A DNA stretch of 40,795 bases. Origin: an uncultured Alistipes sp. GTDB lineage: Bacteria; Bacteroidota; Bacteroidia; Bacteroidales; Rikenellaceae. Shown here in pieces: positions 1 through 7,510 of the stretch (position 1 is the first letter of the stretch; every line of letters begins with the position of its first letter). The stretch spans positions 1 through 40,795 of the forward strand of contig CALBQR010000021.1 of assembly GCA_937899895.1 (NCBI GenBank). Direction: 5' to 3'. Under the pieces are notes generated by a model, which was given only the letters and a program-made list of their open reading frames with translations, was not told where the DNA came from and did not search any database. Position numbers and translations under genes: made by a program.

Positions 1-1
1 C

Positions 2-946
2 TGTGGCTGTCAGGCTATACACAAGGAGCTGGAGAAGGCTATCGCCGACTACTTCGGCACGGAGGATACCATCCTCTACGCTGCTTGTTTCGATGCCAAC
101 GGAGGTGTTTTCGAGCCACTCTTCACCGAGCAGGATGCAATTATTTCGGACTCGTTGAACCACGCCTCGATTATCGATGGAGTACGCCTTTGCAAGGCTG
201 TGCGTTATCGTTACGCCAATGCCGATATGGAGCAGTTGGAGGATTGTTTGAAGCGTGCGCAGGCACAGCGTTTCCGCATAATCGTAACCGATGGTGTATT
301 CTCGATGGATGGCAATGCCGCACCACTCGACGAGATTTGTCGTTTGGCGAAGCAGTACCACGCTTTGGTGATGGTCGATGAGTGCCACTCGGCAGGCGTT
401 GTCGGTGCGACGGGTCGCGGTGTAACCGAGAAGTTCGATCTGCGCGGCAAGGTGGATATTATCACCGGTACGCTTGGCAAGGCGTTTGGTGGCGGTATCG
501 GTGGTTTCACGACGGGTCGCCGCGAGATTATCGAGCTGCTGCGTCAGCGTTCGCGTCCCTATCTGTTCTCGAACTCGATTCCGCCCGCAGTTGTTGGCGC
601 GAGCTTGGAGGTGTTCCGTATGCTGGCCGAGAGCGACGAATTGCACGACCGCCTGGTTGCCAATGTCGAGCACTTCCGCAGCCGTATGATCGAGGCGGGC
701 TTCGATATTAAGCCTACGCAGTCGGCTATCTGTGCCGTTATGTTGTACGATGCTCCTCTGTCGCAGCGTTTTGCAGCGAAGTTGCTCGATGAGGGTATCT
801 ATGTAACGGGCTTCTACTATCCGGTTGTTCCGAAGGGTCAGGCACGTATCCGTGTGCAGGTTTCGGCAGGCCATACGCGCGAGCAGTTGGATCGTTGTGT
901 TGAGGCATTTGTTAAGATCGGCCGTGAGTTGGGCGTGTTGAAATAG
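2..946 (+). CDS. kbl: Glycine C-acetyltransferase (2-amino-3-ketobutyrate CoA ligase), 5' truncated
   Basis: PLP-dependent alpha-oxoamine synthase that interconverts 2-amino-3-oxobutyrate plus CoA with glycine plus acetyl-CoA in threonine breakdown. The frame is open from the first bases of the window, so the N-terminus (about 80 residues, judged against the usual ~395) lies outside. The visible 314 residues contain the family's DSLNHASIIDGVRL segment, the FSMDG and VDECHSAG motifs, and TGTLGKAFGG, whose lysine (residue 160 of the fragment) is the PLP Schiff-base lysine. The C-terminal YVTGFYYPVVPKGQARIRVQ run fits Kbl better than BioF. An Lrp/AsnC regulator follows 42 bp downstream; in E. 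coli kbl-tdh is under Lrp control, so local regulation by that neighbour is an inference. BioF or serine palmitoyltransferase are less likely alternatives. Confidence 0.9.
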   Translation, partial: CGCQAIHKELEKAIADYFGTEDTILYAACFDANGGVFEPLFTEQDAIISDSLNHASIIDGVRLCKAVRYRYANADMEQLEDCLKRAQAQRFRIIVTDGVFSMDGNAAPLDEICRLAKQYHALVMVDECHSAGVVGATGRGVTEKFDLRGKVDIITGTLGKAFGGGIGGFTTGRREIIELLRQRSRPYLFSNSIPPAVVGASLEVFRMLAESDELHDRLVANVEHFRSRMIEAGFDIKPTQSAICAVMLYDAPLSQRFAAKLLDEGIYVTGFYYPVVPKGQARIRVQVSAGHTREQLDRCVEAFVKIGRELGVLK

Positions 947-988
947 ATTGAGAGTTTGGAGTGAGAAACTTATATTAAAAAATTGATT

Positions 989-1462
989 ATGAGCAAAGTA
1001 ACGATCGACGCAATTGATCGCAAGATATTGAAATTTCTTATCAAAAATGCGCGTATGCCCTTCCTCGAAATCGCTCGCGAGTGCGGCATTTCGGGTGCGG
1101 CAATCCACCAGCGCATCAAAAAACTCGACGAGTCGGGTGTGATTCTCGGCAGCCGTTTAATGGTCGATCCCCGTTCGCTGGGCTTCGATGTATGCGCCTT
1201 CATCGGTATCCGTTTGCAGGACCCGACGCAGAACAATACAACGGTTGCGCAGTTGCGCCAGATTCCTGAAATCGTTGAGTGCCATTATGTTACAGGTGAG
1301 TATAATCTGTTGATCAAACTCTACTGCATCGACAACGAGCACCTGATGAATACCATCTTCGATCGCGTTTTGCAGATTCAGGGTGTTTCGACCACGCAGA
1401 CCTATATCTCGATGAACGAGGTGTTCCAGCGTCAGGTCTATGTTGATTGCTTGAAGGACTAA
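989..1462 (+). CDS. Lrp/AsnC family transcriptional regulator
   Basis: DNA-binding regulator of the leucine-responsive/feast-famine family, 157 residues, normal length. An N-terminal helix-turn-helix (about residues 5-55, with IDRKILKFL and the recognition region ISGAAIHQRIKKL) is followed by an AsnC-type alpha-beta effector and oligomerisation domain (about 65-150), including the VTGEYNLLIKL stretch. The ATG at 989 was chosen over an in-frame TTG at 983 because MSKVTIDAIDRKIL is the typical family start. It lies between kbl and a QueD-type gene on the same strand, probably in one transcription unit. Such proteins often respond to an amino acid, so sensing of glycine, threonine or a related metabolite is plausible but unproven here. 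Confidence 0.9.
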   Translation: MSKVTIDAIDRKILKFLIKNARMPFLEIARECGISGAAIHQRIKKLDESGVILGSRLMVDPRSLGFDVCAFIGIRLQDPTQNNTTVAQLRQIPEIVECHYVTGEYNLLIKLYCIDNEHLMNTIFDRVLQIQGVSTTQTYISMNEVFQRQVYVDCLKD

Positions 1463-1473
1463 AACGATTGACA

Positions 1474-1929
1474 ATGAGTATTGTACGTGTAACAAAGCAG
1501 TTCTCGTTCGAGATGGCTCACACGCTCGATGGCTACGATGGAGCGTGCCGCGAGATTCACGGCCATTCGTACCGTCTGTTCGTTACGGTGCGCGGTGTCC
1601 CGTGTGCAGATGAGGGCTCGCCCAAGTGCGGTATGGTGGTCGATTTCGGAGTGTTGAAGTCGATTGTCAATCGCTTGGTTGTGGATCGTCTGGATCACTC
1701 GCTTGTGATTCGCCGCTCGGATCGTAACTCGCAGATTCTCGGTGTGTTGAATGATCGTTTCGGCCGCGTTGTCGAGGTCGATTATCAGCCTACGTGCGAG
1801 AATATGATCTCGGATTTCGCCGCGCGAATCTCGGCCGAGCTGCCCGAAGGTGTCGAACTTACGGCACTGCGTCTGTACGAAACGGCCACCTCGTATGCCG
1901 AATGGTTAGCCGAGGACAACCGAGCATAA
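1474..1929 (+). CDS. queD: 6-pyruvoyl-tetrahydropterin synthase / QueD-family 6-carboxytetrahydropterin synthase
   Basis: T-fold enzyme that converts dihydroneopterin triphosphate to 6-carboxy-5,6,7,8-tetrahydropterin in queuosine synthesis, or to 6-pyruvoyl-tetrahydropterin in related family members. The 151 residues show zinc ligands His16, His29 and His31 and the catalytic Cys25 in CREIHGHSY, followed by the conserved DHS and PTCEN segments and a C-terminal LYETATSYAEW with the pterin-anchoring glutamate. The ATG at 1474 gives the canonical short N-terminus MSIVRVTKQFSFEMAH; an upstream in-frame TTG would overlap the preceding gene. The gap to that gene is 11 bp, so co-transcription is likely. 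No other queuosine gene is nearby, so the exact product is inferred from the family. Confidence 0.85.
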   Translation: MSIVRVTKQFSFEMAHTLDGYDGACREIHGHSYRLFVTVRGVPCADEGSPKCGMVVDFGVLKSIVNRLVVDRLDHSLVIRRSDRNSQILGVLNDRFGRVVEVDYQPTCENMISDFAARISAELPEGVELTALRLYETATSYAEWLAEDNRA

Positions 1930-1968
1930 TCGGCAGTTCGCTGTCTGCATTTTAAGATTTGTGATTAG

Positions 1969-1997
1969 CCGCGCCCAACACTACGGGCGCGGTTTTT
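1969..1997 (+). terminator. Intrinsic terminator after queD
   Basis: A perfect 8-bp stem (ccgcgccc at 1969-1976 with gggcgcgg at 1985-1992) and 8-nt loop is followed directly by a T run. It closes the kbl-lrp-queD unit. Confidence 0.85.
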
Positions 1998-2048
1998 CTT
2001 TGCGACCAATGGCGCGCCTTCTATGATTTTGTTTTTTCTTTATGCCCC

Positions 2049-2079
2049 TTTGAAAGCCCGAAAAAATGTTTTAATTTTG
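2049..2079 (+). promoter_or_regulatory. Bacteroidetes-type promoter for the M23-like gene
   Basis: TTTG at 2049-2052, a 19-bp spacer and TAATTTTG at 2072-2079 match the -33 TTTG and -7 TAnnTTTG consensus of the Bacteroidetes primary sigma factor. The predicted start of transcription is near 2086, about 25-30 nt before the gene. Confidence 0.75.
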
Positions 2080-2110
2080 TAAATATCAGAGTTGTTTTAT
2101 TCAACGCCGA

Positions 2111-3004
2111 ATGATTATGAAATGGAGATTCACACTCGTCGCATTGCTTTTTTGTGCTGTCGCGGTGGCGCAGGGCTCGCTCGAAGTCAAGGCGGAGCGC
2201 GAGGAGGATAATAGTGTCCGTATCTGGGCCGATAAGACCAGGGCGGGCAAATGTACTGTTGTGCTGAAATTCAGATCGTTAAACAATTGCGCGAACTGTG
2301 GCGACGGGATCTATACCGTGGCCGGCGGGAGTGAAAATTTGGTGCGTTTGCGCCCGATCAACCCTGAAAAACAGATTATTTACGACTATACTTACAGCGT
2401 TTTTTATGGCGATGTGGAGGCCGAGCCCGACACCACGTTTGTCTATCGTCTGCCTGTTAGCGCGCATAAATCGACCCGTAGGCGCAATGTCGTCGATATA
2501 TATGATCGCTATTTGAAAAATGAGGAACGCCAACTTGCCTCCTCGGTCTTTGATGTCGAGGCGACCGATACGATCTATATCGCCCGAAAAGGTGTCGTCG
2601 TGAAGATCGACCGCACCGCCAATAAGCAGGACCGGTCGCTGATTACCACAACTGAACGAGCGACCGTTACCGTCGAACACGCCGACGGCTCGTATGCCTT
2701 TTACCGAATGCTTGACCCCAATTCGATTTTGGTCCGTGTGGGTCAGACGGTCTATCCCGATACTCCGATCGGTCGGCCTTGGAGTTTCAATGGCGAGCAG
2801 TATCTGTTCTTTTTCTCGGTTGCCGATTACGTGTGGGTCGAGCGTGGCAAAAAGACTGAATATAAGCGTTTTAGTCCTCTTTTCAAGACCGATCGTGGTG
2901 TTACCTCTCTTCAACACGATGTCGAGTATCGCGCGGTGGTCGATGATGAGTTGATTGAGCGCGAAATGTCGGGTCGCGAGAAAAGACATCGCAAAAGGCA
3001 ATAA
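2111..3004 (+). CDS. Secreted degenerate M23/LytM-like protein
   Basis: Secreted protein of 297 residues with a signal peptide (about 1-21, ending VAVAQ). Residues ~30-150 form a beta-rich N-terminal region typical of Bacteroidetes M23-family proteins, ending in a FVYRLPV segment. Residues ~180-260 resemble a LytM fold: RKGVVVKI, then VTVEHADGSYAFYRML, then ILVRVGQTVYPDTPIG. The LytM zinc ligands (an early HxxxD and a late HxH) are not visible; EQYLFFFSV stands where the last histidines should be. It is therefore probably a non-catalytic cell-wall or envelope scaffold rather than an endopeptidase. The highly basic tail (GREKRHRKRQ) is unusual. The start may be the ATG at 2111 or 2117. The fold is inferred from pattern similarity only. 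Confidence 0.65.
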   Translation: MIMKWRFTLVALLFCAVAVAQGSLEVKAEREEDNSVRIWADKTRAGKCTVVLKFRSLNNCANCGDGIYTVAGGSENLVRLRPINPEKQIIYDYTYSVFYGDVEAEPDTTFVYRLPVSAHKSTRRRNVVDIYDRYLKNEERQLASSVFDVEATDTIYIARKGVVVKIDRTANKQDRSLITTTERATVTVEHADGSYAFYRMLDPNSILVRVGQTVYPDTPIGRPWSFNGEQYLFFFSVADYVWVERGKKTEYKRFSPLFKTDRGVTSLQHDVEYRAVVDDELIEREMSGREKRHRKRQ

Positions 3005-3062
3005 ATTTGCTCTTTGGGCAGTTATATAGTTAAGTTACAACTTACAAAAACGTGAAAATAAA

Positions 3063-3755
3063 ATGAAACGAGTAATTCTTCTTTTGGCGGCTGTGCTGCT
3101 GGCTCTTGGAGTGCAGGCACAGAACCCGCAATCGCAAGCTTTTCCGAGTTTTGTCGAGGTTAATGGCGTGGCTGAGCGTGAGGTTGAACCGAATCTTATC
3201 TATCTGACGATCACCATTAATGAACGCGAGTCGAAGGGTCGCATTACGGTCGAAAAGCAGGAGCAGGATATGATCGTTGCGTTGCGTCAGTTGGGTATTG
3301 ATACCAAGGAGCAACTGCGCGTAAATGATATTTCGAGCAGCCGTTTGAAGCGCACGCAGGCCGTAACGACCAAGAGCTACCAACTGCAACTGACCGAGCC
3401 GTCGCTCGTGGGCGATGTCTATGCGGCATTGCAGTCGGTTGGAATTACGGCAATCGGAATCGAGAAGGCAACCCGCACCGATATTGAGCAATTGCGAGGT
3501 GAGGTGCGCGATGAGGCTGTTCGTAATGCCCGCGCGACGGCTCAATCGTTAGCTGCGGCAATCGATCAGACTATTGGTAAGGCGTTCTATATCAATTACT
3601 ACCAATCGAGCCAGCCCACAGTGTTCCGTATGGCAAACGTTAAGGCCTATGTCGAGGAGTCGGCTGCCGATATGGCAGGTGGTGCAGTCGAGCAGCCAGA
3701 GTTCCGCAAGATTAAACTTACGGCGAACGTACAAGCGAAATTTGTGCTCGAATAG
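3063..3755 (+). CDS. SIMPL-domain (DUF541/YggE-like) periplasmic protein
   Basis: Exported protein of 230 residues with a signal peptide (about 1-19, cut after VQAQ). The rest is a SIMPL/DUF541 domain: VEVNGVAEREVEPNLIYLTI near the mature N-terminus, a helical segment with QLGIDTKEQLRVNDI, and the second half EVRDEAVRNARATAQSLAAAI, which is the family hallmark. Length is normal. SIMPL proteins such as E. coli YggE form periplasmic oligomers linked to oxidative or envelope stress, but their molecular activity is poorly known. It lies 58 bp after the M23-like gene; a TAAATTTG at 3002-3009 could be a promoter -7 element, but no convincing -33 box accompanies it, so readthrough from the upstream gene is equally possible. 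Confidence 0.85.
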   Translation: MKRVILLLAAVLLALGVQAQNPQSQAFPSFVEVNGVAEREVEPNLIYLTITINERESKGRITVEKQEQDMIVALRQLGIDTKEQLRVNDISSSRLKRTQAVTTKSYQLQLTEPSLVGDVYAALQSVGITAIGIEKATRTDIEQLRGEVRDEAVRNARATAQSLAAAIDQTIGKAFYINYYQSSQPTVFRMANVKAYVEESAADMAGGAVEQPEFRKIKLTANVQAKFVLE

Positions 3756-3775
3756 GTTGCGTTCTCTGCAAAAAC

Positions 3776-3808
3776 AAACCGCACCTCTATGTGTGGAGGT
3801 GCGGTTTT
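3776..3808. terminator. Bidirectional intrinsic terminator
   Basis: A 12-bp perfect stem (3776-3787 with 3796-3807) with flanking A-rich and T-rich tracts on both sides separates the SIMPL gene from the convergent winged-helix gene and can serve both. Confidence 0.85.
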
Positions 3809-3827
3809 CTATTGTCGTTGGGTGAGT

Positions 3828-4109
3828 TTAACCGATATACGATTTCAACGCCTCGACATACTCGGCAAATGCCTCGCGCCCCGCGTCGGTCATTCGACAG
3901 ATCGTGCAGGGCATCTTTCCGCGATAGGTCTTCTCGATGTCGATGTACCCCGCGCGTTGCAACTTGTCGATCTGCACACTTAGGTTGCCCGCCGTCGCGC
4001 CCGTCTGCTTGCGCAGAAAGACAAAATCGGCACTCTCGACGCCGATCAGTATCGACATCACGGCCAAGCGTAACTCGGAGTGTAACAATGGATTAAGTTC
4101 TCGAAACAT
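3828..4109 (-). CDS. Winged-helix transcriptional regulator (MarR/HTH_34-like)
   Basis: Small DNA-binding protein of 93 residues, essentially a single winged helix: LRLAVMSILIG (first helix), DFVFLRKQTGATAGNLSVQIDKLQRAGYI (turn and recognition helix) and a wing YRGKMPCTICRMTDAGREAF. This matches the short PadR/MarR-like regulators often annotated as transcriptional regulator or HTH_34. There is no effector domain. It lies 4 bp downstream of a multi-pass membrane protein gene on the same strand, a pairing repeated in Bacteroidetes genomes, so it may control that operon in response to the membrane partner. The ligand is unknown. Confidence 0.8.
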   Translation of the reverse strand: MFRELNPLLHSELRLAVMSILIGVESADFVFLRKQTGATAGNLSVQIDKLQRAGYIDIEKTYRGKMPCTICRMTDAGREAFAEYVEALKSYIG

Positions 4110-4113
4110 ACTC

Positions 4114-4764
4114 TTACGATCTTTTTGCGCGGTGTAAGAACAGGTGCCCGGGCACGATCATCATCACCACAAATATCGCTGCAAAGATAAGAATATCGGA
4201 GTAAATTACCGCAGGTTCAGTGATTGCATAATTGACCATCAACCAACGTTTCAGCGGAAATACCACCGAAAGCAGTATCGACACCGCGCCGCAGACGGTC
4301 AGCAGACGTTGGCGGCAGATAGCTCCGGAGATGGTCGTTCCGATACCCATCGTGTAGGCAATCAGGAAGTAAAATGCACTGGCATTGCCGAAGAATACCA
4401 CGAAGGCGATCCACCACGAAAGTCCCAGCACGGTCCAAACGGCACTCACGCTGCGATCGACATATGATTTGGGGTGTGCGCCCACTTTTCGCTCGCGGCG
4501 GTTGAGAATTAGGGTAGCACAGCCGCCGATTACGGGGATCAACCACCACGCCCACAGCCACGATTTATTCAGGTCGGCAACCCATACAAAATACTCGAAA
4601 ATCGAGACCAGCACCGTTGTATATCCCCACGCGAGAAAGTAGAGGCTGCTGTTCTGTTCGATCTTTCGCGAGGTGTCGGCGATCATTTGTGAGATGATTT
4701 CCAGACTTCGACGCTCGTCGCTCGGCTCGTTGGTCGAAGGGGCAGAATTTTTCATTTCGTTCAT
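4114..4764 (-). CDS. Multi-pass inner-membrane protein, function unknown
   Basis: Integral membrane protein of 216 residues. A soluble, acidic N-terminus (about 1-38, including SLEIISQMIADTSRKIEQN) is followed by about six hydrophobic segments: roughly residues 42-62, 70-86, 107-124, 128-147, 155-170 and 187-208. It ends in a short basic tail (HRAKRS). No catalytic motif is seen. It is the first gene of a two-gene unit with the winged-helix regulator and has its own promoter (4852-4883, minus). A signalling or envelope-stress role with the regulator is possible but is only an inference from gene order. Confidence 0.75.
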   Translation of the reverse strand: MNEMKNSAPSTNEPSDERRSLEIISQMIADTSRKIEQNSSLYFLAWGYTTVLVSIFEYFVWVADLNKSWLWAWWLIPVIGGCATLILNRRERKVGAHPKSYVDRSVSAVWTVLGLSWWIAFVVFFGNASAFYFLIAYTMGIGTTISGAICRQRLLTVCGAVSILLSVVFPLKRWLMVNYAITEPAVIYSDILIFAAIFVVMMIVPGHLFLHRAKRS

Positions 4765-4851
4765 AATTGTACCTTAAATTTAATTTGTATTACGCTCTGA
4801 ATCGAGGTGCGAAGTTGTGGCCACCGAACTTGCGAACGCTCTTTTCGAGCA

Positions 4852-4883
4852 CAAATATAAAGTAGTTTATAAAATAAACCAAA
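4852..4883 (-). promoter_or_regulatory. Promoter for the membrane protein/regulator operon
   Basis: Read on the minus strand: TTTG (4880-4883), a 20-bp spacer and TATATTTG (4852-4859), an excellent match to the Bacteroidetes consensus. Transcription would start near 4846, leaving a leader of about 80 nt before the start at 4764. Confidence 0.75.
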
Positions 4884-5087
4884 TATTTTGCGAGAAAAAT
4901 TTTTCCGAGGTGCATTTTTTTGAGGAGGTTGGGGCTCGCTTTGGGGCAGGCGGGCGCGATGCGAGCGTGTAGATTTCGCCGAAACCACTGACGAAGACAT
5001 TGCCGAAACCACTGCCGAAAACTCGCTGTAATTCAAAATTCAAAAGCAAAATTGATAATGATAATAGGTGTTTTGCAGAAAAATTTG
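4884..5087. other. Non-coding stretch with an 18-bp direct repeat
   Basis: Between the divergent genes at 4764 and 5202 there are 437 bp without a convincing gene. Apart from the promoters, the stretch holds two copies of gccgaaaccactgmcgaa (4978-4995 and 5002-5019) at a 24-bp period, and an AT-rich aattcaaaattcaaaa segment near 5032-5046. Short reading frames here lack family features and run into the promoter. Confidence 0.5.
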
Positions 5088-5095
5088 TATCTTTG
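5088..5095 (+). promoter_or_regulatory. Putative -7 element upstream of cdd
   Basis: TATCTTTG at 5088-5095 is a perfect TAnnTTTG. The -33 region at the expected distance is not TTTG, so strength is uncertain. A start near 5102 would give cdd a leader of about 100 nt. Confidence 0.5.
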
Positions 5096-5201
5096 ATTTG
5101 GCTAAAAGCGCCAAACGAGTGCGCCGAACGTCCGTCAGCAGAGCGAGTGGTAGCAACAACAGCCTGCTGCGAATGCTTAATAACCTGAAACTTACCGAGT
5201 T

Positions 5202-5657
5202 ATGAGAACTGATTTTACTTTCCGATTTGATCGCTATGCCTCGAAGGCCGAGATGCCGGAGGACGAACAGCAACTCGTTGAACAGGCCGAATTGGCTTGC
5301 TCGACAGCTCACGCTCCCTACTCGAATTTCCACGTTGGGGCGGCGGCCCTGCTCGAAAGTGGCCGTGTGGTCATCGGCAGCAATCAGGAGAGCGAGGTCT
5401 ATCCTGCGGGTATCTGTGCCGAGCGAAATCTGCTGTTTCATCATCAGGCACTCTCGCCCGATGATCGCATTGTGAAGTTGGCAATCGCCTCCGACCCCTC
5501 GCTGCGCGAGTGCTATCCGTGTGGCATTTGCCGTCAGGTTTTGGTAGATGTCGAGAAGCGTCAGGGTCGCCCGATACGCGTCATTATGAGTGGAGCGGGA
5601 ACGGCTACGGCGGTCGATTCGACAAAGGATTTGTTGCCCTTTACATTTGAATTATAA
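5202..5657 (+). CDS. cdd: Cytidine deaminase
   Basis: Zinc hydrolase that deaminates cytidine and deoxycytidine to uridine and deoxyuridine in pyrimidine salvage. The 151 residues are of normal homotetrameric-class length. Visible features are the substrate loop YSNFHVGAA (40-48), the zinc ligand and proton shuttle in CAER (Cys72, Glu74), and the PCGICRQ motif with zinc ligands Cys107 and Cys110. Translation starts at the ATG in cgagttATG. A pseudouridine synthase gene follows after 6 bp, giving a two-gene unit concerned with pyrimidine nucleosides and RNA modification. Confidence 0.95.
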   Translation: MRTDFTFRFDRYASKAEMPEDEQQLVEQAELACSTAHAPYSNFHVGAAALLESGRVVIGSNQESEVYPAGICAERNLLFHHQALSPDDRIVKLAIASDPSLRECYPCGICRQVLVDVEKRQGRPIRVIMSGAGTATAVDSTKDLLPFTFEL

Positions 5658-5663
5658 TGAGTT

Positions 5664-6362
5664 ATGTTTGCAGTAGAGGATATCATTTACGAGGATAACC
5701 ACCTGCTGGTGGTCAATAAACATTGCGGCGATTTGGTGCAACCCGACCCATCGGGCGAGAGCGCGTTGGAGGATCAGATTAAGGTCTTCATCAAGCAGCG
5801 CGACCGCAAGCCGGGCGATGTCTTTTTGGGTGTTGTGCACCGTATCGACCGTCCTGTGAGTGGTGCGGTGTTGTTCGCCAAGACGAGCAAGGCGTTGGTG
5901 CGCCTGAACGAGATGATCCGCCGTGGCGAGGTGCGCAAAACCTATTGGGCGATCACCGAGAAGATGCCCGTTCCGGAGGAGGGCGAGCTGGTGCATTACA
6001 TCAGCCGCGATGGCAAAAACAATCGCTCGCACGCCTACAATTCGCCGCGTGGCGATGCCAAGTTGGCACGTTTGAAGTACCGTGCGCTGGCGGGTAGTAC
6101 CAACTATCATCTTATTGAGGTTGATCTACTTACTGGTCGTCATCATCAGATTCGTACTCAACTCTCGAAGATCGGTTGCCCGATTCGTGGCGACCTGAAA
6201 TATGGTGCTCCGCGCTCGAATCGTGATGGCGGAATTTCGTTGCATTCGCGTGTGATCGAGCTAATCCACCCCGTGCGCAAGGAGCCGTTGCGCGTTGTTG
6301 CGGCGGTGCCCTACAACGACAACCTGTGGAGCTTCTTCGAGCAGGAGTGTGGAGTGAAGTAA
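5664..6362 (+). CDS. RluA-family RNA pseudouridine synthase
   Basis: Isomerises uridine to pseudouridine in rRNA or tRNA. The 232-residue protein lacks an N-terminal S4 domain and consists of the catalytic domain alone. Motif I is IYEDNHLLVVNKHCGDLVQP, and motif II is HRIDRPVSGAVLFAKTSKA with the catalytic Asp62. The later LIEVDLLTGRHHQIRTQLS motif (about 150-170) and the C-terminal basic and aromatic region are also typical. Start at the ATG 6 bp after cdd. The target base cannot be told from the sequence; short S4-less members include RluA and TruC. Confidence 0.9.
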   Translation: MFAVEDIIYEDNHLLVVNKHCGDLVQPDPSGESALEDQIKVFIKQRDRKPGDVFLGVVHRIDRPVSGAVLFAKTSKALVRLNEMIRRGEVRKTYWAITEKMPVPEEGELVHYISRDGKNNRSHAYNSPRGDAKLARLKYRALAGSTNYHLIEVDLLTGRHHQIRTQLSKIGCPIRGDLKYGAPRSNRDGGISLHSRVIELIHPVRKEPLRVVAAVPYNDNLWSFFEQECGVK

Positions 6363-6404
6363 TTCACAATCCCCAAAGGAATATTTTGAATTGCCCCGCG
6401 CAAC

Positions 6405-6800
6405 CTACTTGCGCGGAAACTCGACGTAGATCGTTGCGCCGCCCCATTGATTGACTGCGTGGGGCTTGGCATAGATTTCGCGACCGTCAGCCGTGATGGT
6501 TACCATCGCCTCGAACGGGGGACATTGCCCGATTATGCGCGAGGTGGGAAGAGTGTTTGCTACAATATATATATATAGCTCAAATGAGTCGCAGGGAGCA
6601 GTGGTGAGTTGCAACTTTCGACGTGCATCGGCCGAGGGTGCTATGGAGTTGCCGTCGGCATTGCCTTTTGAGATGAGATGTGCGAAATCGACATTCTCGC
6701 CGTCGGCATTTTTGCACGAGCACATCATAAAGAGATTGTAGCGCGCCCACTCGGCAAAATCGGTGGTGAGTGTTATGGTGTATGAGGCAGTTTCGGTCAT
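6405..6800 (-). CDS. Hypothetical protein, orphan
   Basis: A 131-residue protein that I do not recognise. It has no signal peptide or membrane segment. Predicted strand-rich segments at both ends (ASYTITLTTDF, FEAMVTITADGREIY and GGATIYVEF) suggest a small beta-sandwich-like domain. Two cysteines sit close together in MMCSCKNADG. The gene contains an (AT)6 run at 6565-6577, encoding YIYIV. It has its own likely -7 element (6823-6830, minus) and a 17-nt leader. A hairpin, ccgcgcaa/ttgcgcgg (6396-6416), spans its stop codon. The open frame, the promoter and compatible composition make it a probable gene; function unknown. Confidence 0.6.
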   Translation of the reverse strand: MTETASYTITLTTDFAEWARYNLFMMCSCKNADGENVDFAHLISKGNADGNSIAPSADARRKLQLTTAPCDSFELYIYIVANTLPTSRIIGQCPPFEAMVTITADGREIYAKPHAVNQWGGATIYVEFPRK

Positions 6801-6822
6801 AACTAAAATTGGTTTATCGGTA

Positions 6823-6830
6823 CAAATTTA
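6823..6830 (-). promoter_or_regulatory. -7 element for the orphan gene (minus)
   Basis: On the minus strand this is TAAATTTG, 22 nt before the ATG at 6800. No good -33 is seen. It stands back to back with the yceD promoter, so the two may interfere. Confidence 0.5.
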
Positions 6831-6849
6831 CAAACTAAATGTCGAAAAT

Positions 6850-6880
6850 TTTGCTATTTCAGTGTAAATGTGTACCTTTG
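6850..6880 (+). promoter_or_regulatory. Promoter of the yceD-rpmF-plsX-fabH cluster
   Basis: TTTG (6850-6853), 19-bp spacer, TACCTTTG (6873-6880). It overlaps the longer upstream reading frame, which shows that translation must begin downstream, at the ATG of 6900. Confidence 0.8.
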
Positions 6881-6899
6881 TAGCCTATTTGCAGTCAAA

Positions 6900-7466
6900 A
6901 TGGAGATTTTGAAGCGCTATATTTTGCCTTTCAAAGGGCTGAAAATCGGCGTTCATCAAGTCGAGTACGACGTGGATGATGCTCTGTTTCAGGCATTTGA
7001 GAGTGAGGAGGTGAAGCACGGTGAAGCGAAGGTTACGATCGAAGTAACCAAGGCTGCATCGATGCTGACTCTTGATGTTCAGATCCGAGGTGAAGTAACG
7101 GTTGAGTGCGATCGTTGCCTCGATGACTGCATTTTGCCGATCGAATTTGACGACCAAATTCACGTAAAATTCTCGGAAGACGAAATCGAATTCGACGGCG
7201 AGGTTCTTTGGCTCAATCCGAGCGAGGGCGAGGTCGAGCTGGGTCGCTACATCTACGACAGCATCCTGCTCAGCCTTCCTTACTGCCGCGTTCACGCCGA
7301 GGGCGACTGCAACCCCGATATGTTGGCCCGTTTCACAACGGTCAGCGAGGAGGAGTTTGAGCAGATGGCCGAGGCTGCCGAGCGCGACGAAGAGCTCGAC
7401 GATGCCAACCGCGAACAGTGGGCCAAGCTCGCCGCACTGAAAGCGCAGATGGAAAATAGCGATTAA
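6900..7466 (+). CDS. yceD: DUF177/YceD family protein (23S rRNA accumulation)
   Basis: Protein of 188 residues matching the YceD/DUF177 family, whose bacterial members are needed for normal 23S rRNA levels and are almost always next to rpmF. The central motif VECDRCLDDCILPI, with a CxxC-like cysteine cluster, lies near residue 75, followed by an acidic region (KFSEDEIEFDGEVLW) and the conserved Y-LLSLPYCRVH segment near residue 130. A longer frame starts at 6870, but that ATG falls inside the promoter, so the ATG at 6900 (MEILKRYILPF) is preferred; its leader is about 13 nt. It is followed 44 bp later by rpmF. Confidence 0.85.
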   Translation: MEILKRYILPFKGLKIGVHQVEYDVDDALFQAFESEEVKHGEAKVTIEVTKAASMLTLDVQIRGEVTVECDRCLDDCILPIEFDDQIHVKFSEDEIEFDGEVLWLNPSEGEVELGRYIYDSILLSLPYCRVHAEGDCNPDMLARFTTVSEEEFEQMAEAAERDEELDDANREQWAKLAALKAQMENSD

Positions 7467-7510
7467 GTGAAAGATAACAAGAAAGTTAAACTTTAATAAA
7501 TAACAGACAA

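Noticed and set aside
4761..5036. Small minus-strand frames of 60-91 codons before the membrane protein gene
   Set aside because: They run across the promoter (4852-4883) and lack any family feature; the 24-bp-period repeat lies inside them.
6396..6416. Hairpin ccgcgcaa/ttgcgcgg as a terminator
   Set aside because: It spans the stop codon of the minus-strand gene and has no T run in either direction, so only a structural remark was kept.
6870..6899. ATG at 6870 as the yceD start
   Set aside because: It lies inside the promoter (-7 box 6873-6880), so the mRNA begins after it.
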